A stretch of 64,000 bases of DNA, from positions 59,737,501 to 59,801,500 of the forward strand of contig JALMGJ010000001.1 in the NCBI GenBank assembly GCA_023362775.1, written 5' to 3'. Position 1 is the stretch's first letter. Every line of letters starts with the position of its first letter. The notes below the pieces were generated by a model. That model was not told the DNA's origin. It saw only the letters and a program-made list of their open reading frames with translations, and made no database searches. The DNA is from Charina bottae. Its lineage: Eukaryota; Chordata; Lepidosauria; Squamata; Charinaidae. This document shows positions 22,090 through 32,031 of this stretch, one piece after another. Position numbers and translations under genes: made by a program.

Positions 22090-22830
22090 TTTCTGGTTCC
22101 TAGATATTTGTGTGGATTTCAGTGTAAGCCAGTCATATTCTCAGCTTTCATAATTTCCTTGGAGTATCTTGTCCTTGGTTTTCATATCACCCTTTAAAAT
22201 GTAAAATTAAACCCCAATGACTTCCTAGGGAGCTCGCTTGGAAAGAGCATGGATCACATGGTTGACTGTCTTGAAGGAGGTGCCTTGCCTGATCCATACG
22301 TCTCCCATACAATGGCTTGACTGAATGGCAGCAAATGTTTAAATGGCTCTACGTCCTGGAGCACTTCCTAATCCTATTTGATAGTTTTCCTTTCCAAAAA
22401 GTCAAAGGTGTGAAGATAGTGAAGAAAGCTTCCCCAGAACCATCACCACTTAATTTTACATTGAAAAATTCTGTTGTGAACATTTTCTGGACATCAGAAC
22501 ACCAACACCCCCTGCCCCCCCGGAAGTTACATTAACATTCATATAAAAGCAAATAGCTGAGAAGAGGTTGTGACATTTTCACTAGAGAAAGATAAACAAG
22601 TGGAACATGTTAATGGATTACAGTATGTTGAATGCTCCACTGGTGCTTTAACATAGATCTCAAAAATATGCTCAAAAATAAAAATCCGTGGTGGATATGT
22701 TTGATACCCGTAGTTGTTTTATAGTCAAGGTCAGTTCTTCCTCAAGTCAAGCTTCTCTCTTGATAATTATAGAGAATGGACTTGCCAATGTTTTATTCCA
22801 GGATACTTTATTTTACTTCCCATTTATTTT
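22090..22830. other. Unique-looking interval
   Basis: No gene, tRNA or clear transposon end seen. A C-run with CCCCCTGCCCCCC lies near 22510. Confidence 0.4.
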
Positions 22831-22842
22831 ATAGCCTTAGAA

Positions 22843-23717
22843 CAGAGCTTTCCAAAATGTGTATTGGGACACGTTAGTGTGTCGGCTGCAGTGTCTGGGT
22901 GTGTCGCGGCTGCTGCTGCCTCCAAGCCCTGCCAGGATTCCGCGCAGGTCCTGGTGCCTGCCTTGTGCTTTGCTGCCTCCAAACCTGCTGTGATTCCGCG
23001 CAGGTCCTAGTGCCTGCCTTGTGCCTTGCTGCCTCCAAACCTGCCCTGCCAGGATTCCGCGCAGGTCCTGGTGCCTGCCTTGTGCCTTGCTGCCTCCAAA
23101 CCTGCTGTGATTCCGCGCAGGTCCTAGTGCCTGCCTTGTGCCTTGCTGCCTCCAAACCTGCCCTGCCAGGATTCCGCGCAGGTCCTGGTGCCTGCCTTGT
23201 GCCTTGCTGCCTCCAAACCTGCTGTGATTCCGCGCAGGTCCTAGTGCCTGCCTTGTGCCTTGCTGCCTCCAAACCTGCCCTGCCAGGATTCCGCGCAGGT
23301 CCTGGTGCCTGCCTTGTGCCTTGCTGCCTCCAAACCTGCTGTGATTCCGCGCAGGTCCTAGTGCCTGCCTTGTGCCTTGCTGCCTCCAAACCTGCCCTGC
23401 CAGGATTCCGCGCAGGTCCTGGTGCCTGCCTTGTGCCTTGCTGCCTCCAAACCTGCTGTGATTCCGTGCAGGTCCTAGTGCCTGCCTTGTGCCTTGCTGC
23501 CTCCAAACCTGCCCTGCCAGGATTCTGCACAGGTCCTGGTGCCTGCCTTGTGCCTTGCTGCCTCCAAACCTGCTGTGATTCCGCGCAGGTCCTAGTGCCT
23601 GCCTTGTGCTCTGCTGTAAGAGTGTGTCGCGAAATGATGCCCTGCTGTAAGAGTGTGTCGCAAAATGATGCATGTCTAAAAAGTGTGTCACCAACATGAA
23701 AAGTTTGGAAAGCTCTG
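22843..23717. mobile_element. 875-bp hAT element carrying a 117-bp minisatellite
   Basis: Ends are CAGAGCTTTCCAAAA and, inverted, CAGAGCTTTCCAAACTT, flanked by the 8-bp duplication CCTTAGAA (22835-22842 and 23718-23725). The termini match the 255-bp element at 11475-11729, so it is the same hAT family. Most of the body is a tandem array (22920-23620). Near both ends are GTGTGTCGCGA-type family motifs. No transposase is present. The insertion lies in or beside a 5S rRNA-derived repeat at 23728. Confidence 0.93.
22920..23620. repeat. 117-bp tandem minisatellite, about six units
   Basis: TGATTCCG starts occur at about 22991, 23108, 23225, 23342, 23459 and 23576, a constant period of 117. Each unit is two related half-units of 57 and 60 bp (CTGCTGTGATTCCG versus CCTGCCAGGATTCCG). 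Units are almost identical. Since 117 is a multiple of 3, long frames stay open on both strands (up to 303 codons). These are repeat artefacts, not genes. Confidence 0.97.
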
Positions 23718-23727
23718 CCTTAGAATT

Positions 23728-23812
23728 TCCTGGTAGTCTCCCATCCAAGTTTTAATGAGGGTTGATCCTGCTTAGCTTTTCTGAGATTAGGCAAAATGAG
23801 CTAGATGATTAG
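23728..23812 (-). mobile_element. 5S rRNA-derived SINE head or 5S pseudogene
   Basis: The plus strand reads GGTAGTCTCCCATCCAAGT followed by CCTGCTTAGCTTTTCTGAGA. This is the reverse complement of the 5S rRNA internal promoter region (TGATCTCGGAAGCTAAGCAG, then ACTTGGATGGGAGACCACC) with scattered changes. Only the internal control part survives. 5S-derived SINEs are known in squamates, so a SINE head is likelier than a 5S gene. Confidence 0.75.
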
Positions 23813-23814
23813 CA

Positions 23815-24340
23815 ACCTCAACAGACACACAGATCACCTTGCAGGACCTGAAGAGCCACCTCACAGCAGCAATATAGAAAGATCAGATTTTACTTAACAA
23901 TGTGGATCATCTTTTCTGTTCCTTGAAAGTCCATGGTAAAATGTGGGTGCATGGAAAATACGTTGTAGGCAAGCATAATTTGTGATATTCAATGACCTCC
24001 TTTTTGATCATGAGGTACATCTATTAAAGTAGTAGCGCAAATTTCCAATTTCCCAGCTTTGTGGAGCTTGAGCAATAGAAGATAAGGGTAATGTTAACAC
24101 TACTCCTATAACCTAGCTTTTGGAAAGGATTTTTTTTTCAAATTGATAGCAATCCCACTCTTTTCTCAATATATCTGAATCAATGTTCTTGGAGGATAAC
24201 CTCCATAATTTGCCTCCTATCCATTTTTAAGTTAAGCCACCTAGGGAACCTTACAGCCAAGCGGCAATTTGCAATTTGCTTTCACTGACTCACTGGTTCT
24301 ATCTTTTTGGATGGTTCATATATCCTTTTTCAGCTTTTTT
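23815..24340. other. Unique-looking interval
   Basis: AT-rich single-copy-like DNA without a supported feature. A poly-T run sits near 24130. Confidence 0.4.
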
Positions 24341-24344
24341 TTTT

Positions 24345-24530
24345 TTGGTGCCTTTGAGTCAGTGTTGACTCCTGGCAACTGCCTGAACAAGTCCCTGCAG
24401 TTTTCTTGGCAACGTTTTCAGAAGTGGTTTGCCATTTGCTTCCTTCCTAGTGCTGAGAGAGAGTGATGGGCAGGACTAGAACTCACAGTCTCCTGGTTTC
24501 TAACCTGGTGCTTAACCACTACCCTAAACT
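24345..24530 (-). mobile_element. Antisense tRNA-derived SINE with 'GGCAAACCACTT' body
   Basis: The minus strand reads a tRNA-like head (AGGGTAGTGGTTAAGCACC, B box GAGTTCTAGTCC), then a body GCAAATGGCAAACCACTTCT, GCCAAGAAAACTGCAGGGAC and a tail AGGAGTCAACACTGACTC. The tail is reminiscent of RTE-type LINE 3' ends. The copy is complete but diverged. Confidence 0.75.
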
Positions 24531-24539
24531 GGCTCTCAA

Positions 24540-25570
24540 TGAAATAATTGCTGTACAGAACATCCCTCCACTTTTTATACTCGCTTTTACTTTCTGTTGT
24601 GTTTTTATTGCTTATCGTGTTCTCTCCTTTCTTCTCTCTTCAATCATTTCTCCCCAATAACAGACTATCAATCACAATGGGCTAGGAGTGCATCTGGAAG
24701 TTGAGCTGTTTTCCTTTTTCTGCTCCAGGCAAATTGCCTGCCTACTTTTGGAAGGCAGGATAAGTGTGAGGCCCAAATACTTGGACATATACCTTCCCTA
24801 CTTCATAAAAAACCCCAGCACGTATTGAGACTCTTGTGCTACACTTCTTCCTTTAGAAAGACAGGACAAGATCTTGATATCTGCACTTTCCCCTCCTATG
24901 CTCTCCATACCCTGCATTCTAGTTCTCTTCCTTGGGGGTGGGGGGCTTGTCACATTCTATAACCAAAATATTAACATCACAAAGAATCCACTAGGTGGCT
25001 CCCTCTGCAAATGTTAGCCTCCTGGCAGCATTCTAGCTTCAGACTGAAACTGAGCATGCATTATATCCTTGCCAGCAGCTGCAACAGGTTTCCTCTACCG
25101 GAAAATAACTTTTGAGCCTCTCCTCAAAGCAGCACCAGCAAAGACTTGCTTTTGCTTTATTAGCCTCAATAAACTGCACCAACAAGTTTTCTCCAAAATT
25201 CAACAGAAATATATGATATGCTAGTTGAACTAATGGAATAGAAATGGTAAATGTGACATTTTTTAATCAGATCAGTCATATTAACTCTTCAAGTAGATGT
25301 TGCATGCCAAATTTCAAATTAGTTTTACTTTCCTTGAAATAAACAGGTGATTGAATTGCACTTTATGTGCAAGACATATATATGTGTTTACCATAGAAAT
25401 TATATGATTTCATGATAAGGAAGCAGATTATACATACAGTACTGTACATGCCTAGTGTGTGAATGTATATTCCCATTCACTCATATAAGAGAGTGAATGA
25501 GTGAATCAGTGTTTGATATACAGGGTGTAGCATTCATCATAATTGTTGCAGATAAAGAGTCACTTCAGAT
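24540..25570. other. Gene-free interval
   Basis: Mixed sequence with short pyrimidine runs. Nothing codable or clearly repetitive except a G-run near 24935. Confidence 0.4.
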
Positions 25571-25573
25571 AGA

Positions 25574-25631
25574 TGGATGGATGGATGGATGGATGGATGG
25601 ATGGATGGATGGATGGATGGATGGATGGATG

Positions 25632-25686
<55 letters not shown>
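25574..25686. repeat. Compound (GGAT)n-(GATA)n microsatellite
   Basis: About 15 GGAT units (to 25632) pass directly into about 13 GATA units. The unit switch is a single-base change, so one array likely gave rise to the other. Confidence 0.97.
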
Positions 25687-25714
25687 TACACTACTTTTTC
25701 CTCCCCCTCCTCCT

Positions 25715-25915
25715 CCTCTTTTGCCTTCAAATCAGTCTTGACAAGTCCATTCAGTTTTCTTGCCCACATTTTTCAGAAGTTGTTTGCCACTGCTAGGGCC
25801 GAGGGAGTGTGACTGGCCCAAGGTCACTGAGCTGGCTTTGTGTCTAAGGCCGGCCTAGAATTCACCATCTCACGATTCCTAGTCTAGTACCTTTAATCAC
25901 AATTCCAAACTGGCT
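25715..25915 (-). mobile_element. Antisense tRNA-derived SINE
   Basis: The minus strand reads a head near 25910 (CAGTTTGGAATTGTGATTAA), the body GACCTTGGGCCAGTCACACT, then AGTGGCAAACAACTTCTGAA and a tail close to GACTGATTTGAAGGC. It shares the body with the copies at 19395 and 24345, so it looks like a mosaic of the two subfamilies. Confidence 0.7.
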
Positions 25916-25924
25916 GCCCTACAT

Positions 25925-26455
25925 TACTTTTCATAAATACAGAAATGTCTGCGATGGGCTGAACAATATTTAATTACTGCCAATGCTCTTTCATTTTTTC
26001 TTTGGAGACAGTCTGCATCTACAGTCACACTTATGAAGCAGGTCATAGCAGAAAGACATAAACATGCATCATACAGATTTTCACCAAAATACTAGTAATT
26101 TCATGTTAATTAAGGAACCAAAATATGCTTCTGGCTTTTCATTGCTAGTAGGCTGCTATTACCGACATATTAAAAAAGATTGTTTCATAATACTAAACAT
26201 GTGTGTTATGATACCCAGTTTATTAATTTGTTTTTATCTCCATGTTATTTTTAGTGCAGCATTCAGCCATATATACTTTAAAGAGAAATGGGTTTCAATT
26301 GATTCTGCACTCCTTTTTCAATGACATTTGACAGTTCAGCTTAGAAACACAGAAGATAGCATAATAAGTTTTACCCAAAATGATTATGACAGTCATTTGA
26401 ATAAAATACAGATTTTGCAAGCTGTAAAGCACATCATTAGAACATTTCCTGGCCT
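25925..26455. other. Unique-looking AT-rich interval
   Basis: No repeat or gene seen. The 86-codon plus frame at 26064-26324 has no recognisable motif. Confidence 0.4.
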
Positions 26456-26459
26456 AAGG

Positions 26460-26960
26460 TTTGGTTCACAAACTACAGTACTCAAACCAAGTCATTAAAT
26501 CTATCTAAAAGGGCCTCATTTGAGAAGCAATAAAATTTTTAATCATTTTATTATTAAAAGAGTGTTTAATATGTAGCTAATTAAATGCCAAAGGCAGGTT
26601 ATCTGAGTTTAACCTTCAAAAAGAAAATGATGTATCAAAGTCTGCCTCTGGCATCATGGGATAGAAATGTCATCCTCATAATCACTGCGTGACAACTAGC
26701 TAGTGGCCTTTTCTGGAGGTAGAGTTAAATTACCTGATTAAATTAATAGCCATTTAGATGTTTTAGGAACTGCACAGACCTATACTAAATGAAAATTAGG
26801 TCCATTACATTTTCTGAGTGGGCTAGATAGACCCTAAAATAAAACACGTATGCCATCGTCCACATTTCTTAGATTAAGCAATTAAAAGCCCTTTCTAAAA
26901 AGTGACTCATTTTCTATAATGTGCCGACAACTAGTTTTGCCCTAATGATCACAAATATGT
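26460..26960. promoter_or_regulatory. Candidate conserved non-coding element
   Basis: This block is free of visible repeats, microsatellites and frames. It is dense in homeodomain-type ATTA/TAATTA cores (for example TAGCTAATTAAATGCC near 26575 and TACCTGATTAAATTAATAG near 26735) set in mixed-complexity sequence. That composition is typical of deeply conserved vertebrate enhancers in gene deserts. Conservation itself cannot be seen from one sequence. Confidence 0.3.
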
Positions 26961-27274
26961 TTTTACCTTCCTGGTTTTCCTGTTCATGATTCTCTGGTAA
27001 GAAATAAGAAAAGGTTTGTGTTCCCTCTAAGAGTTAAATTTTGCACTGAGCTTTTTATAGCTTATTGTGATGACTAGGATAAAAGAAGTCAGATCCACTG
27101 CTAAATCTCTGAAGAATTTGCATGCAGTAGACCAGTCTAATATATTTAGAACTTTAATACAGCAACAGCAAGTAAAACTGCAAGTCAAAGGCAAATTATC
27201 TGCCATAGCTGGCCTTGTGCCAACCACTTATCTCAGTACCAATAGAAGAGAATATCTGTAGCTCAGGGTTGAAC

Positions 27275-27430
27275 TGTGGAGTCCTTGGTGTTCTCTGAGC
27301 CTTGTTGTTTTCTTGCAGATGTTTCGTTATCTGACTTGGTAACATCTTCAATGCAGTGAAGTTGTTACCTAGTCAGGTAAAGATATATCTGCAAGAAAAC
27401 AACCAAGCTCAGAGAACAGAAGGACTCCAC
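27275..27430. repeat. Penelope terminal inverted repeat (hairpin) without a body
   Basis: The left arm 27275-27343 (GTGGAGTCCTTGGTGTTCTC, TTGTTGTTTTCTTGCAGATG) and right arm 27363-27430 (ATCTGCAAGAAAACAACC, GGACTCCAC) are imperfect inverted copies with a short loop. The left arm equals the 3' tail of the Penelope element at 5414-5480. Penelope elements can carry such inverted terminal parts, and here only the termini remain. Confidence 0.8.
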
Positions 27431-27439
27431 TTATCTCAA

Positions 27440-27965
27440 GTCTCAATATTCTACACATAGAGTAGTCTCTCACTTACACATACAGTAACTACAACCACCC
27501 TAGAAATTGACAAAAGACCCCATTTTGCATAAAACTTGCATGTACTAATTCTTATACAGTGAGATGCAAATGTAGACATAATCACTACTATGTACATCTC
27601 ACTCTGATGGGGAAGACTATGAGCAAATAAGCATATGCCTACTCAGTTTGTTGTCCCAGAGTTACTTAAAGGCAATGTCAGTTCCCTTCTTCTACCTTCT
27701 TAGGGTCCTTATCATTATATTGGTCTTTGACCAATTGTCAGCTCTTCAAATAGAGCAGTGCTCTGCAAAGTGGGATAATACAGGTGGGAAGAAAAGATTT
27801 GGGTGTTTTTTCTCTGAAAAAAAGAAAGAACTTAAGCTATACTAATACTTAAGATACAGAATATGCAAAATATAAAATATATATTGGGGAATACTGTATG
27901 TTTTGTAACGTGCACAACACATTCATGCAGTCGTACATGTCTATGATTTATAAATATATAATAAA
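27440..27965. other. Unique-looking AT-rich interval
   Basis: No supported feature. Confidence 0.4.
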
Positions 27966-27969
27966 AAAA

Positions 27970-28065
27970 AGTTGGGACACCATTGAAGTAGAGGACACTT
28001 TCAAGGGAAGAGGAGTGTCCTCTAATAATCTTTCAGAAAGAGGCCTGTCTTCTATAAAGTAGGTA
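27970..28065. repeat. Fragment of an interspersed repeat shared with 35735-35800
   Basis: TAATCTTTCAGAAAGAGG followed by CTGTCTTCTATAAAGTAGG parallels ATAATCTTTCAAACAGAGG and CTGTCACATGTAAAGTAGG near 35740. This is a short recurring family, probably the end of a SINE or DNA element, not named. Confidence 0.5.
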
Positions 28066-28479
28066 CCTACAACTGCCTCCTTAGGATTGGATGCTGGATT
28101 TGAGGCCCCGAAAGCCACCATTTAAGGCTTTTTTCGAAATGACATGCATTGCAACGTACCTAAATTTGGGGAAGCTGACATTTACGGCCCCCCTGAAACC
28201 AGGCCATTCCCCCTGGAGCCAAGCCATCCGCGCCGGAGAGCAAAGCCGTGGCTGCAGCCGCTTGATTTACGCCGTGGCCTTGAGAGAGGAAGAGGCTGAG
28301 CCAGAGCCCAGGGTGTCCAGGGAGAGTAAAAAAGCTCAAAGATAAATCCTCTTCAAATAATTTTTATTAGCCCTTGGGATAAAAGTCACCCTTGACAGTG
28401 ATGATTTAACAGTATCTTGAGGCAGGAGGGAAGCTCCCCAAGAGTGAAAGCGTTTTCTTTTTCTTTTTTTTTGCCTTTC
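28066..28479. other. GC-rich shoulder of the CpG-rich block
   Basis: Composition rises from about 28080. The plus frame 28091-28345 (84 aa, starting MLDLRPRKPPF) is open but has no recognised motif. It may be 5' flank of the CpG-rich block and is not claimed as a gene. Confidence 0.35.
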
Positions 28480-29070
28480 CCTCCAAGAGTTCCTTCTGGT
28501 CTCCTTTTGACACTCGGCAGGGGGCGCGGGGATCAAAAGGGGATTCCACGAATCCGCTTTACTCCCGGAGTATTTCCCTCGTGAGAATGAGCCGCCTCTG
28601 CCAGGAAGAGAAGGCCTGGCGCCCCGAAGGGTATCTGAAATAACATAATAGCTGGCGAATAGCTGGCGTTCAGGGGAGGAGAAAGAGGGGAAGCCTAAGG
28701 TACAGTATTTCATCTCGGCCGCGACGCCGAGCGCTTCGCGGCTCCCAAAAGCCGCCCTGGGCAGGGGAATCCCGGCTTCCCCTTAGCGGAGCGCCGCGCG
28801 ACCTGCCGCGAGATGAGAGAACCGCGTGGCGAAGAGACGCTGTGATCAGAGAAGGCTGCCCGCAAGGACGGCGGCGGCGGCGGCGGAAACCCGGCCTCCT
28901 TTCTTTCGGGATATTTATTCTCCTTAAGCAGCTGGAACCTGCCTTTAGGTCGCCCGCCGTTCGCTGGCGCGATTTTGAGCAAGGAATAAAAATGTGCAAA
29001 TTACAAGGTCGGTGGGGAGATGTGCAAAGCGAAGGCAGGCGAAGAGGGCGGACCGCTTCTTCCTTTTTTT
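28480..29070. promoter_or_regulatory. CpG-island-like block, possible promoter
   Basis: CpG dinucleotides are frequent (CGGCCGCGACGCCGAGCGC near 28716, GCGCCGCGCGACCTGCCGCG near 28790, and a GGC-repeat near 28870). The block sits between AT-rich neighbours and shows no transposon termini or repeat match in the window. Unmethylated CpG islands usually mark promoters. No first exon with clear splice sites or recognised protein could be identified, so it may be an orphan island, a lncRNA promoter, or part of an element whose ends I missed. Confidence 0.5.
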
Positions 29071-29079
29071 AAAAGCAGA

Positions 29080-29760
29080 GGTTAAGCTGCTGAATTCAAA
29101 GCCCTCAGTGTAGTGTAGGGTATTAATTTTGAACCTCAGGAAAACAGTAATCTCTCTCTCTCTTTCACACACACACACACGACCCTAATAGGAGCAAGTA
29201 TTTATAAGCCAGCTGGGCAGGTGGGGGTCTATCAATTACACCAAGACTATCAATTACATGAAATATGTTGGAGCATCATTTCACAGCTCTCAATCGGTGA
29301 TTCCAATACAGTATACTTATGAAAAATTGTCTACTAATATTCTGTGTAGCTAAACTTTCTGGAAAGTAGTCTATCTTTCCAAGGAAATTAAACACAATCC
29401 TTTAAGGATAGCAAAATGTGTGTTCTAGAATCATTTGAAGGACACTAAATTATTCCCCCCCCCCCATTCACTTCTGAAATATAGTTTTAATCATCTGGAT
29501 TGCTATTGGATAATCTATGCATGTCTGTTCCAAATTAAGATGAGTTTGGTGGAACTTCCAGATTTGAATGAAGTTTCAACCATAGGATTCCTTATAATTA
29601 TAAGTAGAACTACTGGAAAATTAAAGCCCAAATGTGAAGGTAGGAAGCTTTTGCTAAAACTGTATGGGATCTAAAGGAGGGCCTCTTTGCTTTCTTTTTC
29701 TCTTCTCTTCCATCAGGGAACAGTTTTCAGGTTAGGGGAGATGTGAAATATCAGTTTCTA
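29080..29760. other. Gene-free interval with microsatellites
   Basis: (TC)n and (AC)n runs at about 29150-29180 and a C-run near 29455. No gene seen. Confidence 0.5.
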
Positions 29761-29764
29761 ATCT

Positions 29765-29845
29765 TTATTTTATATTATTTATTTATATTTCAAATTTCAT
29801 CACTGCCCATATCACTCAAAGAGTGACTCTGGGCGGTTTCTTTAC
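29765..29845 (-). mobile_element. Antisense CR1/L2-type LINE 3' tail
   Basis: TATTATTTATTTATATTTCA followed by CACTGCCCATATCACTC and GAGTGACTCTGGGCGG is the reverse of the 'ccgcccagagtcac...gggcggtatataaat' 3' end seen clearly at 43310-43380. Confidence 0.65.
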
Positions 29846-29849
29846 CTAG

Positions 29850-30425
29850 AAACATGGAAAAATGATACTGTTTACTGAGCATCTTACGGCTGGCATAAAT
29901 ATAACAAATCTCAACACATGTTCCCACAGCCATGCTTACTGAGATAATATGAATGGATCTGTAGAGAAACAGAGAGCATTTAATGTTATTTGTGTCCACC
30001 TATTCAAACTACCAATGACCACTAGTTCAGCATTTTTTTTTTACCACTGACAGATTTACTTCCAGTTTTGCGGTCCAGCTGAGAAAATTCTGCAGGCTCA
30101 AAGTCTTAAATACTCATTTCTCATTTTTCAGTTTTTCTCTACAGGTAACACCATCCCAAAGTATAATCTCAAGGGAAATATAGGAATATTAATTCTGTAG
30201 TCGCGTTTGTAACACTGTCATAGTTTTAAAACTTCCTTTACGCAAGATGCTGAGAAAGTAGACATGAAGCATTCAACACAACTGTCATAATACAGTGAAG
30301 CTAAACTCAGGAGAGACAGAAGGATATATTTCACAGCACACATGGTGAAATTAGGAAACTAACAACCACAAACTACAATGTTGGCTGCATTGCATTCACC
30401 TTTAAAAATGAATGGGAGCAGAGAC
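29850..30425. other. Unique-looking interval
   Basis: No supported feature. Confidence 0.4.
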
Positions 30426-30427
30426 TA

Positions 30428-30540
30428 GAGTTTGCACTTTTTTTCATCTTCAGCAAGAGATTGTTTTAAGTCTTCTTCATTTCTAGGCATCAGAATGGTA
30501 TGATCTGCATATCTGAGGTGGTTTCTCCCAACAGTGTACA
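30428..30540 (-). pseudogene. Old RTE/BovB-type RT fragment
   Basis: The minus strand encodes NHLRYADHTILMPRNEEDLK, equivalent to NNLRYADDTTLMAESEEEL in the intact BovB at 59617-61641. This is the YADD catalytic box, here mutated to YADH. Only about 110 bp are recognisable. Confidence 0.7.
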
Positions 30541-30783
30541 GTAATAATAATTTCCATTTCTTCTATTAATAATATTTCTCAGGATAGAAGTTGCCAGAAA
30601 ATCCTGATTCTTTTTATTCACCGCCATCCTTAATTCTTTCCACCTATTCCTGTCTTCTTCAGGCTTTTTCCTGGGCAATAATGCTTGATAGTCTTGTTTA
30701 AGTTGGAAAAAAAACCCCAGTGGAAATACCTTCAAACTTAGTCTGTTGCATCTCCAGTAACTATCTCAACTGATTCTTTAATT

Positions 30784-30840
30784 CAGAGCTTTCCAAACTG
30801 TATGTCGCGACACAAAAGTGTGTCGCCACACACAGTCTGG
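30784..30840. mobile_element. hAT terminal fragment of the CAGAGCTTTCC family
   Basis: CAGAGCTTTCCAAACTGTAT, then GTCGCGACACAAAAGTG and GTCGCCACACACAGTCTGG, match the start of the elements at 11475 and 22843. The other end is missing. Confidence 0.8.
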
Positions 30841-30907
30841 CATCTGGTCAGATCTACCACAACTCTTCTTAAGTTTTTATATATTCTTTGAGTGATGCAG
30901 CAGGTAT

Positions 30908-31235
30908 AGCCAGATGGGGCACGATGGCTCAGTGGTTAAGATGCCAGGCTTGTCGATTGGAAGGTTGGCGGTTCGAGACCCGAGCGCCGCGTGACAGAGT
31001 GAGCTCCCACACTCGCCCCAGCTCTTGCCAACCTAGCAATTCGAAAGCATGCAAATGCAAGTAGATAAATAGGTACCACTTCAGTGGGATGGTAACAGTG
31101 TTCCGCATGCGTCATGCTAGCCACATGACCGCGGAAACGTCTTCGGACAGTGCTCTCTTAGGCTAAGAAACGAAGATGAGCACCGGCCCCTAGAGTCGGA
31201 CACGACTGTGCAGGGGAAAACTTTTACCTTTACCT
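30908..31235 (+). mobile_element. Sauria-type SINE, near complete
   Basis: Head GATGGCTCAGTGGTTAAGA, B box GGTTCGAGACC, body CAAGTAGATAAATAGGTACC, and tail CTAGAGTCGGACACGACTG followed by (TTTACC)n. This is the best-preserved plus-strand copy of the family, with the BovB-matching tail intact. Confidence 0.92.
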
Positions 31236-31244
31236 TTATAATGA

Positions 31245-32018
31245 GCCTACCCCAGAGATACTAGTGTTTGGGGAGGTTGTAAGCCTAATGCACATAAAGA
31301 ATGAACGTACCACTTCAGACTATAGTATGTGTATATTGGAGTGGGGAATTCTCCATATTTAAAAAAAAATTCCCTGCACCTTGAAACTAAAATATGAGGA
31401 GAGAGGACAAACCATTCCCTAATATACATTTTTTTCTCATGCAGCAGTGTATAGAGAGAGAGTGTGTTCAGGTGCTCACTGTAAATGAGTGGGTAAAAAG
31501 ATATTTTAGGTGCAGGGCTGTCAGTTTAAATTTATTGTGCATTTATTCTCTCTTTGTCCTTAACATAAATTTTTGGGGGAAAGGTAACAGTAAAATGGTG
31601 GGGTTGCAAGTGGAAGATTCTGACATCTTTATCTTATAAAATTCCACAAATAAGTCAGGATGATTGAGGGGGGGGGAAGGTTTTCTTGAAGCATCTACAA
31701 GGGGGGAAGAGAGATATAGTAGATGACAAGGAGAGAGGAAGGATTCAAATATGTGATCCTCCCATGTCCAGTCTGATGGAACTGCTCACGGAAGCCTCAC
31801 ATCTTCCATCTTCCTGCTCTTATCTTCTAAGCCCTATTGATACTCCTGAGCATTAAAGTTCAAGGAATACTGTAACAAAGAATGCTGGGAACTATCATAG
31901 AAAGATAACACATTTTTATAAGAATTAATTTTAAGCAATTATTTTCATAGTAACTCTAGAATGTAACTTAGGCTAACTGCAAGCACAGTCTTCTTTTTTC
32001 AAATTCCTGATGGAGATT
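31245..32018. other. Gene-free interval
   Basis: Unique-looking DNA with a G-run near 31665. No supported feature. Confidence 0.4.
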
Positions 32019-32031
32019 AAAATAAGACATT

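Noticed and set aside
22920..23620. CRISPR-like repeat-spacer array
   Set aside because: Units are contiguous tandem repeats without unique spacers, in a eukaryotic transposon.
22837..23748. Long open frames on both strands (up to 303 codons) encoding repetitive proteins
   Set aside because: They are produced by the 117-bp minisatellite, whose period is a multiple of three. The same region is open on both strands and lies within a hAT element.
23728..23812. Functional 5S rRNA gene
   Set aside because: Only part of the 5S sequence is present, with many substitutions and no full-length ends.
28091..28345. 84-codon frame as a real exon at the CpG-rich block
   Set aside because: No recognisable motif, no clear splice sites, and open frames are expected by chance at this GC content.
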